Source: Paraburkholderia bryophila (GTDB lineage: Bacteria; Pseudomonadota; Gammaproteobacteria; Burkholderiales; Burkholderiaceae). From it: a stretch of 64,000 nucleotides of DNA. Below are positions 7,454 to 17,293 of the stretch, in pieces (the first letter of the stretch is position 1; each line of letters begins with the position of its first letter). The notes under the pieces were generated by a model, which ran no database searches, had not been told where the DNA came from, and saw only the letters and a program-made list of their open reading frames with translations. The DNA is taken from positions 620,001-684,000 of the forward strand of contig NZ_JACCAS010000001.1 of assembly GCF_013409255.1 (NCBI RefSeq), in the 5' to 3' direction. The position numbers and the translations under genes were made by a program.

Positions 7454-8764
7454 GTGAAAAGAACCAACCTGAAATGGCCGGCCCTCGCCGTCCTCGTGCT
7501 GCTGGTCGTGGTGGCCGTCTGGTTGCTTTACTTCCGGCATCCCGCGCGCAAGGCGCCGGCCGTGCCGCCCGGCACGCCGGTCTCGGCGGTCGCGGCGAAA
7601 CTGGCCGACGTGCCGGTTTATATCGATTCGCTCGGCACGGTCACGCCGACGCGCACCGTGACCGTCATCACCCAGGTCAACGGCATTCTCGATTCGGTCG
7701 ACTTCAAGGAAGGCCAACGGGTGCATCGCGGCCAGGTGATCGCGCGGATCGATTCGCGCGCGCTCGAGGCGCAGTTGGTGCAGGCGCAAGGCACGCTGAC
7801 GCACGACAAGGCCGCGCTCGCCAACGCGCAACTCGATCTGCAGCGCTACCGCCAGTTGATCAAGGTCGGTTCGATCACGCAACAGACGCTCGACACCCAG
7901 ACCGCGACCGTCAACGAAGATCAGGGCACGGTCGTGTCCGACACCGGCAACGTGAAGAACCTGCAGGTGCAGGTCAGCTACTGCACGATCACGTCGCCGG
8001 TGGACGGCGTGGTCGGTCTGCGGCTGGTCGATCCGGGCAACTACATTACGACGACCAGCACGACCGGCGTCGCGGTCATCACGCAGTTGCAGCCGGCGAC
8101 CGTCGTGTATGCGGTGCCGGAAGACTATCTCGGCCAGATTCATCGCGCCATGTCGCGCGGCGCGGTCGCCGTGCTTGCCTACGACCGCGACAAGAAAACG
8201 CTGCTGTCGCACGGCACCTTGCTCGCCGTGGACAACCAGGTCGACACCGCCACCGGCACGGTCAAGGTGAAGGCGGAATTCCCGCAGTCCGGCGACACGC
8301 TGTTTCCGAACCAGTTCGTCAATGCGCGGATGCAGGCGGATACGCTCCGGCAGATTCCGGTGATTCCGACCGCGGCGATCCAGCACGGCACGAACGGCGA
8401 TTTCGTGTTCGTGGTCGGCGCGGGCAACAAGGTGGCGCTGCGCAATGTGAAGGCGGGGCCGGTTAGCGGCGACAACACGGCGATTCTCGACGGCGGCGTG
8501 AAAGCCGGCGAGCAGGTAGTGACGGACGGCGCCGACAAGCTCGACAACGGCTCGGCGGTGCGGGTGGTGGCGGCGACGCCGGCGGGAGCGTCGGGGGCGT
8601 CTGGAGCGAGCGCGTCGGCGACAGCGGGCGCGTCAGGCGCGGCGGCGGACGCGCAGGCTGCCGGTGCTTCGACAGCGGGCGCGTCAGGCGCGGCGGCATC
8701 CTCCGCCGCCAGCGCCGCCAGCGCGTCAAGTACTTCAAGCGCCGCCTCTCCCGCCTCCAACTAA
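7454..8764 (+). CDS. mdtA: RND efflux periplasmic adaptor (MdtA type)
   Basis: The 436-residue membrane-fusion protein has an N-terminal hydrophobic anchor (about residues 8-25), the split lipoyl/barrel-sandwich motif around VTPTRTVTVITQVNGILDSV and LQVQVSYCTITSPVDGVVG, a coiled-coil hairpin between them, and beta-barrel and membrane-proximal domains. It bridges the inner-membrane RND pump to the outer-membrane channel. The start is GTG 7454 behind GAGG. The last 60 or so residues are an Ala/Ser/Gly run absent from ordinary MdtA and carry an exact 27-base repeat. The operon is mdtA-mdtB-mdtC-OMF; mdtB starts 12 bases after the stop. Confidence 0.93.
   Translation: MKRTNLKWPALAVLVLLVVVAVWLLYFRHPARKAPAVPPGTPVSAVAAKLADVPVYIDSLGTVTPTRTVTVITQVNGILDSVDFKEGQRVHRGQVIARIDSRALEAQLVQAQGTLTHDKAALANAQLDLQRYRQLIKVGSITQQTLDTQTATVNEDQGTVVSDTGNVKNLQVQVSYCTITSPVDGVVGLRLVDPGNYITTTSTTGVAVITQLQPATVVYAVPEDYLGQIHRAMSRGAVAVLAYDRDKKTLLSHGTLLAVDNQVDTATGTVKVKAEFPQSGDTLFPNQFVNARMQADTLRQIPVIPTAAIQHGTNGDFVFVVGAGNKVALRNVKAGPVSGDNTAILDGGVKAGEQVVTDGADKLDNGSAVRVVAATPAGASGASGASASATAGASGAAADAQAAGASTAGASGAAASSAASAASASSTSSAASPASN
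8620..8697 (+). repeat. 27-base direct repeat in the mdtA tail
   Basis: The same 27 bases occur at 8620-8646 and 8671-8697, offset 51 bases (17 codons), encoding a repeated TAGASGAAA segment in the low-complexity C-terminal tail of MdtA. In-frame expansion or contraction is possible. Confidence 0.8.
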
Positions 8765-8776
8765 CAGCCGGTCTCC

Positions 8777-11700
8777 ATGAACATCTCGCGCCCCTTCATC
8801 GAGCGGCCGATCGCGACCACGCTGTTGATGATCGCCGTGCTGCTGGCCGGCCTGCTCGGCTATCACCTGCTGCCGGTCTCGGCGTTGCCCGAGGTCGACT
8901 ACCCGACCATCCAGGTCTACACGCAGTATCCCGGCGCGAGCCCGGACGTGGTCAGCTCGTCGATCACCGCGCCGCTCGAAGTACAGCTCGGCGAAATGGC
9001 CGGCCTGAAGACGATGAACTCGACCAGTTCGAACGGCGTCTCGGTCATCACGCTGGAGTTCGACCTGTCGCTGTCGCTCGACGTCGCCGAACAGGAAGTG
9101 CAGGCGGCGATCAACGCGTCCGCGAGCTACCTGCCGGCCAACCTGCCCTATCCGCCGGTCTACAGCAAGGTCAATCCCGCCGACGCCCCGGTGCTGACTT
9201 TGTCGCTGACCTCGAACACGCTGCCGCTCACCAAAATCGAAGACCTCGCCGACACCCGACTTGCGCAGAAAATCTCGCAGATCTCCGGCGTCGGCCTCGT
9301 GACGATCAGCGGCGGCCAGCGCCCGGCGGTACGCATCGAAGCGAATTCGGGCGCGCTGAACTCGCTCGGCCTGTCGCTCGACGACGTACGCACCGCGCTC
9401 GGCAACGCCAACGTCAACCAGGCCAAGGGCAATCTGGACGGCAAGTACCAGGCGTATTCGATCGGCGCGAACGACCAGTTGCAATCGGCCGACCAGTATC
9501 CCGACATCGTGCTCGCGTACAAGAACGGTGCGCCGATCCGGCTCGCGCAGATCGCCAAGTCGGTCGAAGCCGCCGAAGATGTGCAGCAGGCTGCCTGGAC
9601 CAACAGCACGCCGTCTATCGTGCTGAACATCCAGCGGCAACCGGGCGCCAACGTGATCGACGTGGTGGACCGCGTGCAGAAACTGTTGCCGCAATTGCGC
9701 GCGAGCCTGCCAGCCACCCTCAAGGTCGACGTGCTGACCGACCGCACGCAGACAATCCGCGCGTCGGTCACGGATGTGGAATACGAACTCGCGGTGGCGG
9801 TCGCGCTGGTCGTGATGGTGATTTTCATCTTTCTGCGCAAGGTGGCCGCCACGGTAATTCCAGCGGTGACGGTGCCGCTGTCGCTGATCGGCACGCTCGC
9901 CGTCGCGTACGGCCTGGGCTTCTCGCTGAACAATCTGACGCTGATGTCGCTGACCATCGCGACCGGCTTCGTGGTCGACGACGCGATCGTGATGATCGAA
10001 AACATTACGCGCTACATCGAGGCCGGCGACACACCGATGCAAGCCGCGCTGAAAGGCTCGAAGCAGATCGGCTTCACGATCATCTCGCTGTCGGTGTCGC
10101 TGATCGCGGTGATGATTCCGCTGCTTTTCATGGGCGACGTGGTCGGCCGGCTGTTCCGCGAATTCGCGCTGACGCTGGCCATCGCGATCGTGATCTCGGC
10201 CTTCGTGTCGCTGACGCTCACGCCGATGATGTGCTCGCGCATGTTCAAGGCGCACGAAGAAGAACACCGGGTCGATTTCTTCGACCGAGTGAATCGCCGC
10301 TATGTGCAAGGCCTCGGCTGGGTGCTGGAGCATCGCGGTTTGACGCTGCTCTCCGTGGCGCTGACCGCCGCGCTGACCTTCGCGATTCTGCTGCTGATGC
10401 CCAAGGGCTTCTTCCCCGAACAGGATACCGGCCTGATCGAAGGGATTTCGCAAGCGGCGCCGAGCATATCGTTTCCATACATGGTGCAGAAGCAGCAGCA
10501 ACTGGTGGGCGATCTGCTGAAGGATCCGGCGGTGGCGAGTCTGTCGTCGTTCGTCGGCATCAATCAGACCAGTCCGACGCTCAACCAGGGCACCGTGCTG
10601 ATCAACCTGAAGGACAAAGGCGATCGCGACAGCAGCGCGGCCGTGATCCGGCGCCTGTCGGACGCGACCGCGAGCCTCGCCGGCATGCGGCTGTTCCTGC
10701 ATCCGGTGCAGGATCTGACGCTCGACGACACGATCTCGACCACCAGCTACCGCGTCGGCCTGCAAGCCACGGACCCGAACGTGCTCAACGTTTGGACCGG
10801 CAAGCTGATCGACGCGCTTAAAAAAGACCCGGCTTTCGCCGACGTGCAAAGCCAGGCGTCGCAGCAAGGCAACCAGATTCAATTGACGTTCGACCGCGCC
10901 ACCGCCTCGCGCCTGGGCGTCACGCCGCAAGCCATCGACGACGTGCTGTACGACGCGTTCGGCCAACGCCAGGTGTCGACCATTTACACGCAGTTGAATC
11001 AATATCACGTCGTGCTGGTCGCCGACAAAACCTCGGGCAACCTGTCCGACCTGCTCTCCGGTCTCTACGTGGATACCTCGTCAGGCGGCGTCGCGCCGCT
11101 CGCCAGCATGGCGACGATGAAGCTGATCCACGCGCCGGTCACGATCAACCGCCAGGGGCAGTTCCCATATGCCGACGTGTCGTTCAATCTGCAGCCCGGC
11201 TACACGCTCGGCACGGCCGTCACGCGGCTCACCGACATCGAGAAGCAGATCGGCCTGCCGATGACCGTGCAGGCGTCGCTGGAAGGCACGGCGGCGACCT
11301 TCCAGTCGTCGCTGTCGAACGAGGCGTTTCTGGTCGGCGCGGCCATCATCGTGGTGTATCTGATGCTCGGCGTCTTGTACGAAAGCTTTATTCATCCCGT
11401 GACGATTCTGTCGACGCTGCCGTCGGCGGCGCTCGGCGCCTTGCTCGCGCTGGTGATCACCGGCACGCAGTTCGACATCATCGGCTTGATCGGGATCGTG
11501 CTGCTGATCGGCATCGTGATGAAAAACGCCATCATGATGATCGACTTCGCGCTTGAACTGGAGCGCAACGAAAAGCTGCCTGCCGTGGAAGCAATCCGCC
11601 GCGCCGCCGAACTGAGGTTCCGGCCGATCCTGATGACCACGATGGCCTCGCTGTTCGGCGCGGTGCCGCTCGCATTCGGCACCGGCATGGGCTCGGAATT

Positions 11701-11848
11701 GCGGCATCCGCTCGGGATCGCAATTATCGGCGGGCTGGTAATCAGCCAGTTGCTGACGCTGTTCTCCACGCCGGTCATGTATCTCGCGATGCATCGTGTC
11801 GAGGATCGCTTCAGCCAACGCGACCAACCCGCGGCCGAGGCGGAGTGA
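8777..11848 (+). CDS. mdtB: RND efflux inner-membrane transporter (MdtB type)
   Basis: The 1023-residue proton-driven drug exporter begins MNISRPFIERPIATTLLM, the usual HAE1 amphipathic start, followed by the first transmembrane helix. The TM4 segment near residue 400 carries the proton-relay Asp pair in GFVVDDAIVMIENI, the RND signature. Two large periplasmic loops and twelve membrane helices are implied by length and hydrophobic clusters. Two adjacent and different RND genes suggest an MdtBC-type heteromultimer in the inner membrane. mdtC starts 4 bases after this stop. Confidence 0.95.
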   Translation: MNISRPFIERPIATTLLMIAVLLAGLLGYHLLPVSALPEVDYPTIQVYTQYPGASPDVVSSSITAPLEVQLGEMAGLKTMNSTSSNGVSVITLEFDLSLSLDVAEQEVQAAINASASYLPANLPYPPVYSKVNPADAPVLTLSLTSNTLPLTKIEDLADTRLAQKISQISGVGLVTISGGQRPAVRIEANSGALNSLGLSLDDVRTALGNANVNQAKGNLDGKYQAYSIGANDQLQSADQYPDIVLAYKNGAPIRLAQIAKSVEAAEDVQQAAWTNSTPSIVLNIQRQPGANVIDVVDRVQKLLPQLRASLPATLKVDVLTDRTQTIRASVTDVEYELAVAVALVVMVIFIFLRKVAATVIPAVTVPLSLIGTLAVAYGLGFSLNNLTLMSLTIATGFVVDDAIVMIENITRYIEAGDTPMQAALKGSKQIGFTIISLSVSLIAVMIPLLFMGDVVGRLFREFALTLAIAIVISAFVSLTLTPMMCSRMFKAHEEEHRVDFFDRVNRRYVQGLGWVLEHRGLTLLSVALTAALTFAILLLMPKGFFPEQDTGLIEGISQAAPSISFPYMVQKQQQLVGDLLKDPAVASLSSFVGINQTSPTLNQGTVLINLKDKGDRDSSAAVIRRLSDATASLAGMRLFLHPVQDLTLDDTISTTSYRVGLQATDPNVLNVWTGKLIDALKKDPAFADVQSQASQQGNQIQLTFDRATASRLGVTPQAIDDVLYDAFGQRQVSTIYTQLNQYHVVLVADKTSGNLSDLLSGLYVDTSSGGVAPLASMATMKLIHAPVTINRQGQFPYADVSFNLQPGYTLGTAVTRLTDIEKQIGLPMTVQASLEGTAATFQSSLSNEAFLVGAAIIVVYLMLGVLYESFIHPVTILSTLPSAALGALLALVITGTQFDIIGLIGIVLLIGIVMKNAIMMIDFALELERNEKLPAVEAIRRAAELRFRPILMTTMASLFGAVPLAFGTGMGSELRHPLGIAIIGGLVISQLLTLFSTPVMYLAMHRVEDRFSQRDQPAAEAE

Positions 11849-11852
11849 CGCG

Positions 11853-14800
11853 ATGAACCTGTCCGAACCGTTCATCGCGCGCCCGATCGCGACCGGCCTG
11901 CTGGCGATCGGCATCGCGCTGTTCGGCGCGTTGGCGTTCAAGCTGCTGCCGGTGGCGCCCTTGCCCGAGGTCGATTTTCCGACCATCAGCGTGCAGGCCA
12001 CACTGCCGGGCGCGGACCCGAACACCGTCGCCACCTCGGTCGCGACACCGCTGGAACGCCAGTTCGGGCAGATTTCCGGCATCACGCAGATGACCTCGGT
12101 AAGCTCGCTCGGCGCGACCCGTATCACGATGCAGTTCGATCTGAATCGCGACATCAACGGCGCCGCGCGCGACGTGCAGGCCGCGATCAGCGCCGCGCGC
12201 ACCAACCTGCCGGCCAATCTGGACGGCAATCCGACCTACCGCAAGGTCAATCCGGCCGACGCGCCGATCCTGATCGTTAGTCTCACTTCCGACTCGGCGA
12301 CGCGCGGGCAGCTATACGACGCGGCGTCGACCGTGCTGCAACAGAAGCTGCTGCAAACGCCGGGCGTCGGCGATGTCACGGTGGGCGGCGGCGCACTGCC
12401 CGCGGTGCGAATCGAACTGAACCCGGACCGCGTGAATCACTACGGCGTGAGCCTCGAACAGATTCGCAGCGCGATCGCCACGGCCAACGTCGATCTGCCG
12501 AAAGGCTCGGCCGCCGTGGGGCCGCTGAAGTACAACCTCGGCGCGAACGACCAGTTGTACAACGCCTCCGATTACGCGCCGCTGATCGTCAAGCAGAGCG
12601 GCAACGACGTGGTGCACATCTCCGATCTCGGCTATGTGCGGCAGGATGTCGAGAATCTGGAGAACTACGGCCTGTCGAACGGCAAACCGGCCGTGCTGCT
12701 GATCGTCTACAAGCAGCCGGGCGCGAACGTGATCGACACGGTCAACAACGTGAAGGCCGCGCTGCCGTTCCTGGAAGCGTCGATCCTGCCGACCATCAAG
12801 CTCAACATCCTGATGGACCGCACGTCGACGATCCGCGCGTCGCTGCTCGACGTCGAGATCACGCTGGCGATCTCGGTGCTGCTGGTCACTGCGGTGACCT
12901 TCGCGTTCTTCCGCAACTGGCGCACCACGCTGGTCCCGGCGATCGTCGTGCCGCTGTCGCTGCTCGGCACGTTCGGCGTGATGTACTTCCTCGGCTTCAG
13001 CCTGAACAATCTGTCGCTGATGGCGCTGACCATCTCGACCGGCTTCGTGGTCGACGATGCGATCGTGGTAGTCGAGAACATCATGCGTCACATGGAGCGC
13101 GGCGAGCCGCCCATGCAGGCGGCGCTGGCCGGCGCGCGCGAAGTGGGCTTCACGGTGCTGACCATCAGCGTCTCGCTGATCGCGGTGTTCATCCCGCTGC
13201 TGCTGATGGGCGGGATCGTCGGGCGGCTGTTTCGGGAGTTTTCCGTGTCGTTATCGGTGGCGATCGTCATGTCGATGGTGATCTCGCTGACCGTCACGCC
13301 GATGCTCGCCAGCATCGCGTTGCGCAGCACCGGCCACGCGCACGACGACAATGAATACCCCAACTCGCACTTTCACCGCTTCTATTCGCGCACGCTGGGC
13401 TGGGTGATCCGCCATCCGGTGCTGATGGGGATCGTGACGATTCTGGTGCTGGCGCTCAACGTGCTGCTGTATATCGTGATTCCGAAGGGCTTCTTCCCGC
13501 AGGAAGACACCGGGCGGCTGATCGGCCAGGTGCAGGCGTCGCAGAGCATTTCGTATCACGCGATGCAGCAGAAATTCCTCAAGATCAATCAACTGGTGCT
13601 GAAGAATCCGAACGTGCAGGCGGTGGGCGGTTTTGTCGGCGGTTCGAATTCGGTCAACACCGCGCTGCTGTTCGTCACGCTCAAACCGCTCGGGCCGCGC
13701 AAGGCGAGCGCCGATCAGGTGATCGCGCAGTTGCGCCGCTCGCTCGCCAATATTCCCGGCGCGCGGCTGTTCCTGCAATCGGCGCAGGACATCACCGTGG
13801 GCGGCCGGCAAAGCGGCGCGCAATACCAGTTCACGATGACCGCCGACGAGCAGACCGATCTGGACAAATGGGTGCCCAAGGTGGTCGCCGCCATGCACAA
13901 GCTGCCGATGCTGCAGGACATCAACACCGACCAGCAGGACAACAGCATGCAGGCGAGCGTGGTCGTCAATCGCGATACGGCGGCGCGGCTGGGGGTCAAT
14001 TTCGCGTCGATCGATCAGGGCCTGTACGACGCGTTCGGGCAGCGCCAGGTGTCGACAATCTACAAGTCCGCCAACCAGTATCACGTGGTGATGGAACTCG
14101 CGCCCGAGTACTGGACCGATCCGGCCGCGTTGAAGGCGATCTATGTGCCGGCCGGTGCGGCCGCCACCTCGGGCAGTGGTTCGACGGGCGGCGGCACCGC
14201 CACGGCGCCGAGCGTCGCGACCTCCGCGAACGCGGCATCCGCTGCTGCTGCGGCGGCCAGCGCGGCGGCGGTGGCCGGTCCCGGCAGCCGCACGGCGACG
14301 CCCTCCGCCGCCGTGCTGTCGAACGGTAATGCATTGGTGCCGCTTGCCGCGATGGCGCGTTTCTCGATCGCGCAAACGGCGATCTCGATCAACCACCAGG
14401 GCACCTTCCCGGCCGTCACGGCGTCGTTCAATCTCGGGCCGGGCGCGTCGATCGGCCAGGCCACGCAGCAGGTCGACGAAGCCGTCGCGCAGCTCCGCAT
14501 GCCGGCGAGCATTGTGGGCAGCTTCGCGGGCACGGCGCAGGTGTTCCAGCAATCGGTGGCGAGCGAGCCGATCCTGATCGTCGCCGCACTGCTCACCGTG
14601 TATATCGTGCTCGGCATGCTGTACGAGAACCTGATGCATCCGCTGACGATTCTGTCGACGCTGCCCTCGGCCGGCGTCGGCGCGCTGATCGCGCTGCTGG
14701 TCACCAACACGGAGTTGTCGATCATCGCGCTGGTCGGCGTGATCCTGCTGATCGGCATCGTCAAGAAGAACGCGATCATGATGATCGACTTCGCGATCAC

Positions 14801-15092
14801 CGAGGAACGGCAATCGAATCTGCCCGCCGAACAGGCCATCACGCGCGCCTGCCTGATCCGCTTCCGCCCGATCATGATGACGACCAGCGCCGCCATTCTC
14901 GGCGCGCTGCCGCTCGTGTTCGGCTCCGGCTACGGCTCGGAATTCCGCAAGCCGCTGGGTATTTCGATTATCGGTGGACTGATTTTCAGCCAGATGCTCA
15001 CGCTTTATACGACGCCGGTCATCTATTTGTGGCTCGACCGCGCGTATCAGCGTCTGCGCCGTCGACGTCACGGGAAGGAAGCAACATCATGA
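11853..15092 (+). CDS. mdtC: RND efflux inner-membrane transporter (MdtC type)
   Basis: The 1079-residue protein is the second pump subunit, probably a partner of MdtB in the same trimer. It starts MNLSEPFIARPIATGLL at ATG 11853; the frame is open further upstream but that part overlaps mdtB and has no likeness. The RND TM4 signature reads GFVVDDAIVVVENIM. Unusually, about 60 Ala/Ser/Thr/Gly residues (about 764-827) interrupt the second periplasmic loop, where MdtB has only a short turn before VAPLASMA. The 3' end overlaps the outer-membrane factor start by ATGA. Confidence 0.94.
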   Translation: MNLSEPFIARPIATGLLAIGIALFGALAFKLLPVAPLPEVDFPTISVQATLPGADPNTVATSVATPLERQFGQISGITQMTSVSSLGATRITMQFDLNRDINGAARDVQAAISAARTNLPANLDGNPTYRKVNPADAPILIVSLTSDSATRGQLYDAASTVLQQKLLQTPGVGDVTVGGGALPAVRIELNPDRVNHYGVSLEQIRSAIATANVDLPKGSAAVGPLKYNLGANDQLYNASDYAPLIVKQSGNDVVHISDLGYVRQDVENLENYGLSNGKPAVLLIVYKQPGANVIDTVNNVKAALPFLEASILPTIKLNILMDRTSTIRASLLDVEITLAISVLLVTAVTFAFFRNWRTTLVPAIVVPLSLLGTFGVMYFLGFSLNNLSLMALTISTGFVVDDAIVVVENIMRHMERGEPPMQAALAGAREVGFTVLTISVSLIAVFIPLLLMGGIVGRLFREFSVSLSVAIVMSMVISLTVTPMLASIALRSTGHAHDDNEYPNSHFHRFYSRTLGWVIRHPVLMGIVTILVLALNVLLYIVIPKGFFPQEDTGRLIGQVQASQSISYHAMQQKFLKINQLVLKNPNVQAVGGFVGGSNSVNTALLFVTLKPLGPRKASADQVIAQLRRSLANIPGARLFLQSAQDITVGGRQSGAQYQFTMTADEQTDLDKWVPKVVAAMHKLPMLQDINTDQQDNSMQASVVVNRDTAARLGVNFASIDQGLYDAFGQRQVSTIYKSANQYHVVMELAPEYWTDPAALKAIYVPAGAAATSGSGSTGGGTATAPSVATSANAASAAAAAASAAAVAGPGSRTATPSAAVLSNGNALVPLAAMARFSIAQTAISINHQGTFPAVTASFNLGPGASIGQATQQVDEAVAQLRMPASIVGSFAGTAQVFQQSVASEPILIVAALLTVYIVLGMLYENLMHPLTILSTLPSAGVGALIALLVTNTELSIIALVGVILLIGIVKKNAIMMIDFAITEERQSNLPAEQAITRACLIRFRPIMMTTSAAILGALPLVFGSGYGSEFRKPLGISIIGGLIFSQMLTLYTTPVIYLWLDRAYQRLRRRRHGKEATS

Positions 15093-16654
15093 AAAGCAGA
15101 GTGTTGAGCGCGGTTGTGGGGGTGGGCGTGGGGCTGGCGACGCTGTGCATGACCGGCTGCGCGGTCGGGCCGGATTACAGCCAACCCACGGTGGCGATTC
15201 CCGCGGCGTTCAAGGAAGGCGTGGACTGGCAACGTGCGCAGGCCGATCCGCAAGCGTCGCTGTCCAGCACATGGTGGCAGGTCTATCAGGACGACACGCT
15301 GACGGATCTGATCGGCCGCTCGCTCAAGGCGAATCAGTCGATCGCCGCGGCCGAAGCCGCGTACCGGCTTGCGCAGGCCACCGTCGACGCCAACCGCGCG
15401 AGCCTCTTCCCGGTGATCACGGCGGGCCTCTCGGCGACGCGTAGCGGCACCGGCAATGGCGCGGCGAGCTCGGGTATCAGCAGCACGACCGGCAGCACCG
15501 TGGCGGGCATACGGAATTCGGTCAGCGCCACGGCCACGGCAAGCTGGGAGCCGGACTTGTGGGGCGAAGTGCGGCGCGAGGTCGAGTCGGCGAAAGCGAG
15601 CGCGCAAGCCAGCGACGCACAGTTAGCCGGCGAACGCCTGTCGATCGCGGCCACGCTCGCCAACGACTATTTCGCGTTACGCCAGGCCGATCTGGATATC
15701 GACTCGCTGAAACAGCAGCAAAAGATCGACGCACGCATTCTCGACATCACGCGCACCGCGTTTCTGCAAGGCACCGCGTCGAACGACGACGTGCTGACCG
15801 CACAAGACACGCTGGAGATCGTGGTCGCACAATTGCAGACCACCGAAACCTCGCGCGAACAGGACGAGCATGCGATCGCCGTGCTGATCGGCGTGCCGCC
15901 CTCCGGCTTCTCGCTGCCGCCGAAAAAGGATTACGCATTCGCCAATCCCTCGGTGCCGCTGGCGTTGCCGTCGCAATTGCTCGAACGGCGCTACGACGTG
16001 GTGAGCGCGGAACGCACCGCCGCCGCCGCGAACGCGAAAATCGGCGCGGCTGAAGCGGCGTTTTTCCCGGTGCTGGATCTGTCGGCGCAAGGCGGCTTCG
16101 AGCACAACGCGTTCGCGCATCTGTTCTCGCTGCCGAGCCGCGTGTGGACGCTGGGGCCCGATCTGGCCGCGACGATCTTCGACGGCGGCGCGCGCAGCGC
16201 CGCGGTGCGCGAAGCCCGCGCGACTTACGATGAAGACGTGGCGAACTATCGCGGCGCGGTGCTGACGGCATTTCAGAGTGTCGAAGACAGTCTGTCGACG
16301 ATCAATCATCTGCAGCAGCAGGCCGCGGCGTATGGCGAGATTTATCAGCGCAACCAGCAGTTGTTCGCGAGCCAGCGGGCGCAGTTGCTGGCGGGTACGG
16401 CGAGCGAGGAAAGCGTGCTGACGCAACAGTTGACGTTGTTGCAGGCGGCGCAGTCGTTGACGGATAGTCAGTCGTTGCTCGCGCAAGGGAGCGTGACGCT
16501 GATTAAAAATCTGGGGGGTGGCTGGCAGTGGGACGGGGCGCCGGGGAGCAATGCGGGTGCGTCTGGGCCGGTGGTGGCGTCCACGCCGGTGGCTTCAGCC
16601 TCGACTGCGACTACAACGTCTGCGTCGGCTGCAACTTCGACTCCGGCGCCTTAA
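15089..16654 (+). CDS. Outer-membrane efflux lipoprotein (NodT/TolC family)
   Basis: The 521-residue channel completes the tripartite pump. The signal peptide ends in a lipobox (LCMTGC), giving lipidated Cys, then the usual VGPDYSQP of NodT-family factors. Two repeated outer-membrane-efflux halves follow, with long helical stretches. The start is ATG 15089, overlapping the mdtC stop. The last 35 or so residues are an Ser/Ala/Thr/Pro-rich tail beyond the conserved GGGWQWD end, the third low-complexity appendage in this operon. Substrates of the pump cannot be told from sequence. Confidence 0.93.
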   Translation: MKSRVLSAVVGVGVGLATLCMTGCAVGPDYSQPTVAIPAAFKEGVDWQRAQADPQASLSSTWWQVYQDDTLTDLIGRSLKANQSIAAAEAAYRLAQATVDANRASLFPVITAGLSATRSGTGNGAASSGISSTTGSTVAGIRNSVSATATASWEPDLWGEVRREVESAKASAQASDAQLAGERLSIAATLANDYFALRQADLDIDSLKQQQKIDARILDITRTAFLQGTASNDDVLTAQDTLEIVVAQLQTTETSREQDEHAIAVLIGVPPSGFSLPPKKDYAFANPSVPLALPSQLLERRYDVVSAERTAAAANAKIGAAEAAFFPVLDLSAQGGFEHNAFAHLFSLPSRVWTLGPDLAATIFDGGARSAAVREARATYDEDVANYRGAVLTAFQSVEDSLSTINHLQQQAAAYGEIYQRNQQLFASQRAQLLAGTASEESVLTQQLTLLQAAQSLTDSQSLLAQGSVTLIKNLGGGWQWDGAPGSNAGASGPVVASTPVASASTATTTSASAATSTPAP

Positions 16655-16678
16655 GCGCCGCGCCACCTGCCGCCCTGC

Positions 16679-16882
16679 TCACTCTTTCTCGTCGCTCTGC
16701 AACCGCGCCAGCAACTCGCGCCCCCGACGCGTCAATTGCAGCGTCATTTCATGCGGCTGACGCTGCCGCACTTCGACAAGCGCATATCGGCGTAACGCCA
16801 GCACATCGGGGTCCAACGGCTCGATACGTTTCTCCGTGTCGCGAAACAGCATGAGCGTCGCGAGTTCGTGATGGCTAAGCAT
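16679..16882 (-). CDS. Small conserved-looking protein, possibly a winged-helix fragment
   Basis: 67 residues from ATG 16882, chosen because GGAGG stands 6 bases upstream; the longer frame to 17128 is arginine-rich and unlikely. The sequence (MLSHHELATLMLFRDTEKR through LQLTRRGRELLARL) has the feel of a small winged-helix domain: a helix, the turn DVLALRRYALVEVR, and a C-terminal TRRGRELLARL like the wing-helix end of MarR/PadR proteins. That assignment is inference. It reads convergently with the pump operon. A DNA-binding or accessory role is possible; nothing else nearby explains it. Confidence 0.6.
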   Translation of the reverse strand: MLSHHELATLMLFRDTEKRIEPLDPDVLALRRYALVEVRQRQPHEMTLQLTRRGRELLARLQSDEKE

Positions 16883-17293
16883 CCAACACCTCCGTTCATC
16901 AAAGCGTGGCGATGAGACGATAGTAGTCAGACGCCGCGACAGTTTGGCTACAGACACGTTTCCGCTTCTTACGGGCACGCGGGCTTCGCGGCGGCCAATC
17001 CGCCCGCAGGCCCGGCGTGGTTCGCCCTCCGCCCTTGAGCCCGCGTAAAACGGCGTAACTCGCCGCGATTCCGGCGGCAAAAAGCTCACGATCGTGCGCA
17101 ATCCCTGACGATCCGTACCGCGATCCATCGAAACCCTATCGAATTCGAGCGTCGACCCTTTCCGGCCGCAACGGCTGAAACTCGTCGCACGTAGGGAGTT
17201 AACATATGTTGTTATTATTTTGTTTACTGCAACATATGGATCCAGGCGCCATGGCGTGCCGCTAACGATCGTTCGATATCACTGGGGAATGAG
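16883..17293. other. Intergenic region upstream of gltI-like gene
   Basis: 411 bases without a supported gene. The left part is GC-rich and could hold the promoter of the 67-residue gene. The right part (17200-17240) is a sharp AT-rich patch with an inverted repeat, listed separately. Confidence 0.6.
17203..17238. promoter_or_regulatory. Inverted repeat CATATGTTG-N18-CAACATATG, candidate operator
   Basis: Perfect 9-base arms at 17203-17211 and 17230-17238 around an AT-rich 18-base spacer, 55 bases before the gltI-like start. The arms are 27 bases apart, close to 2.5 helical turns. No U-run follows, so a terminator is unlikely; an operator or looping site is more plausible. Confidence 0.5.

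Noticed and set aside
8735..11008. 757-residue open frame opposite mdtB
   Set aside because: Rich in Arg, His, Gln and Asp, no likeness to any family, and fully antisense to a certain gene. It is a codon-bias shadow in high-GC DNA.
13251..15071. 606-residue open frame opposite mdtC
   Set aside because: Same shadow pattern; residues such as RRDHHDRAE repeats reflect the antisense of hydrophobic codons.
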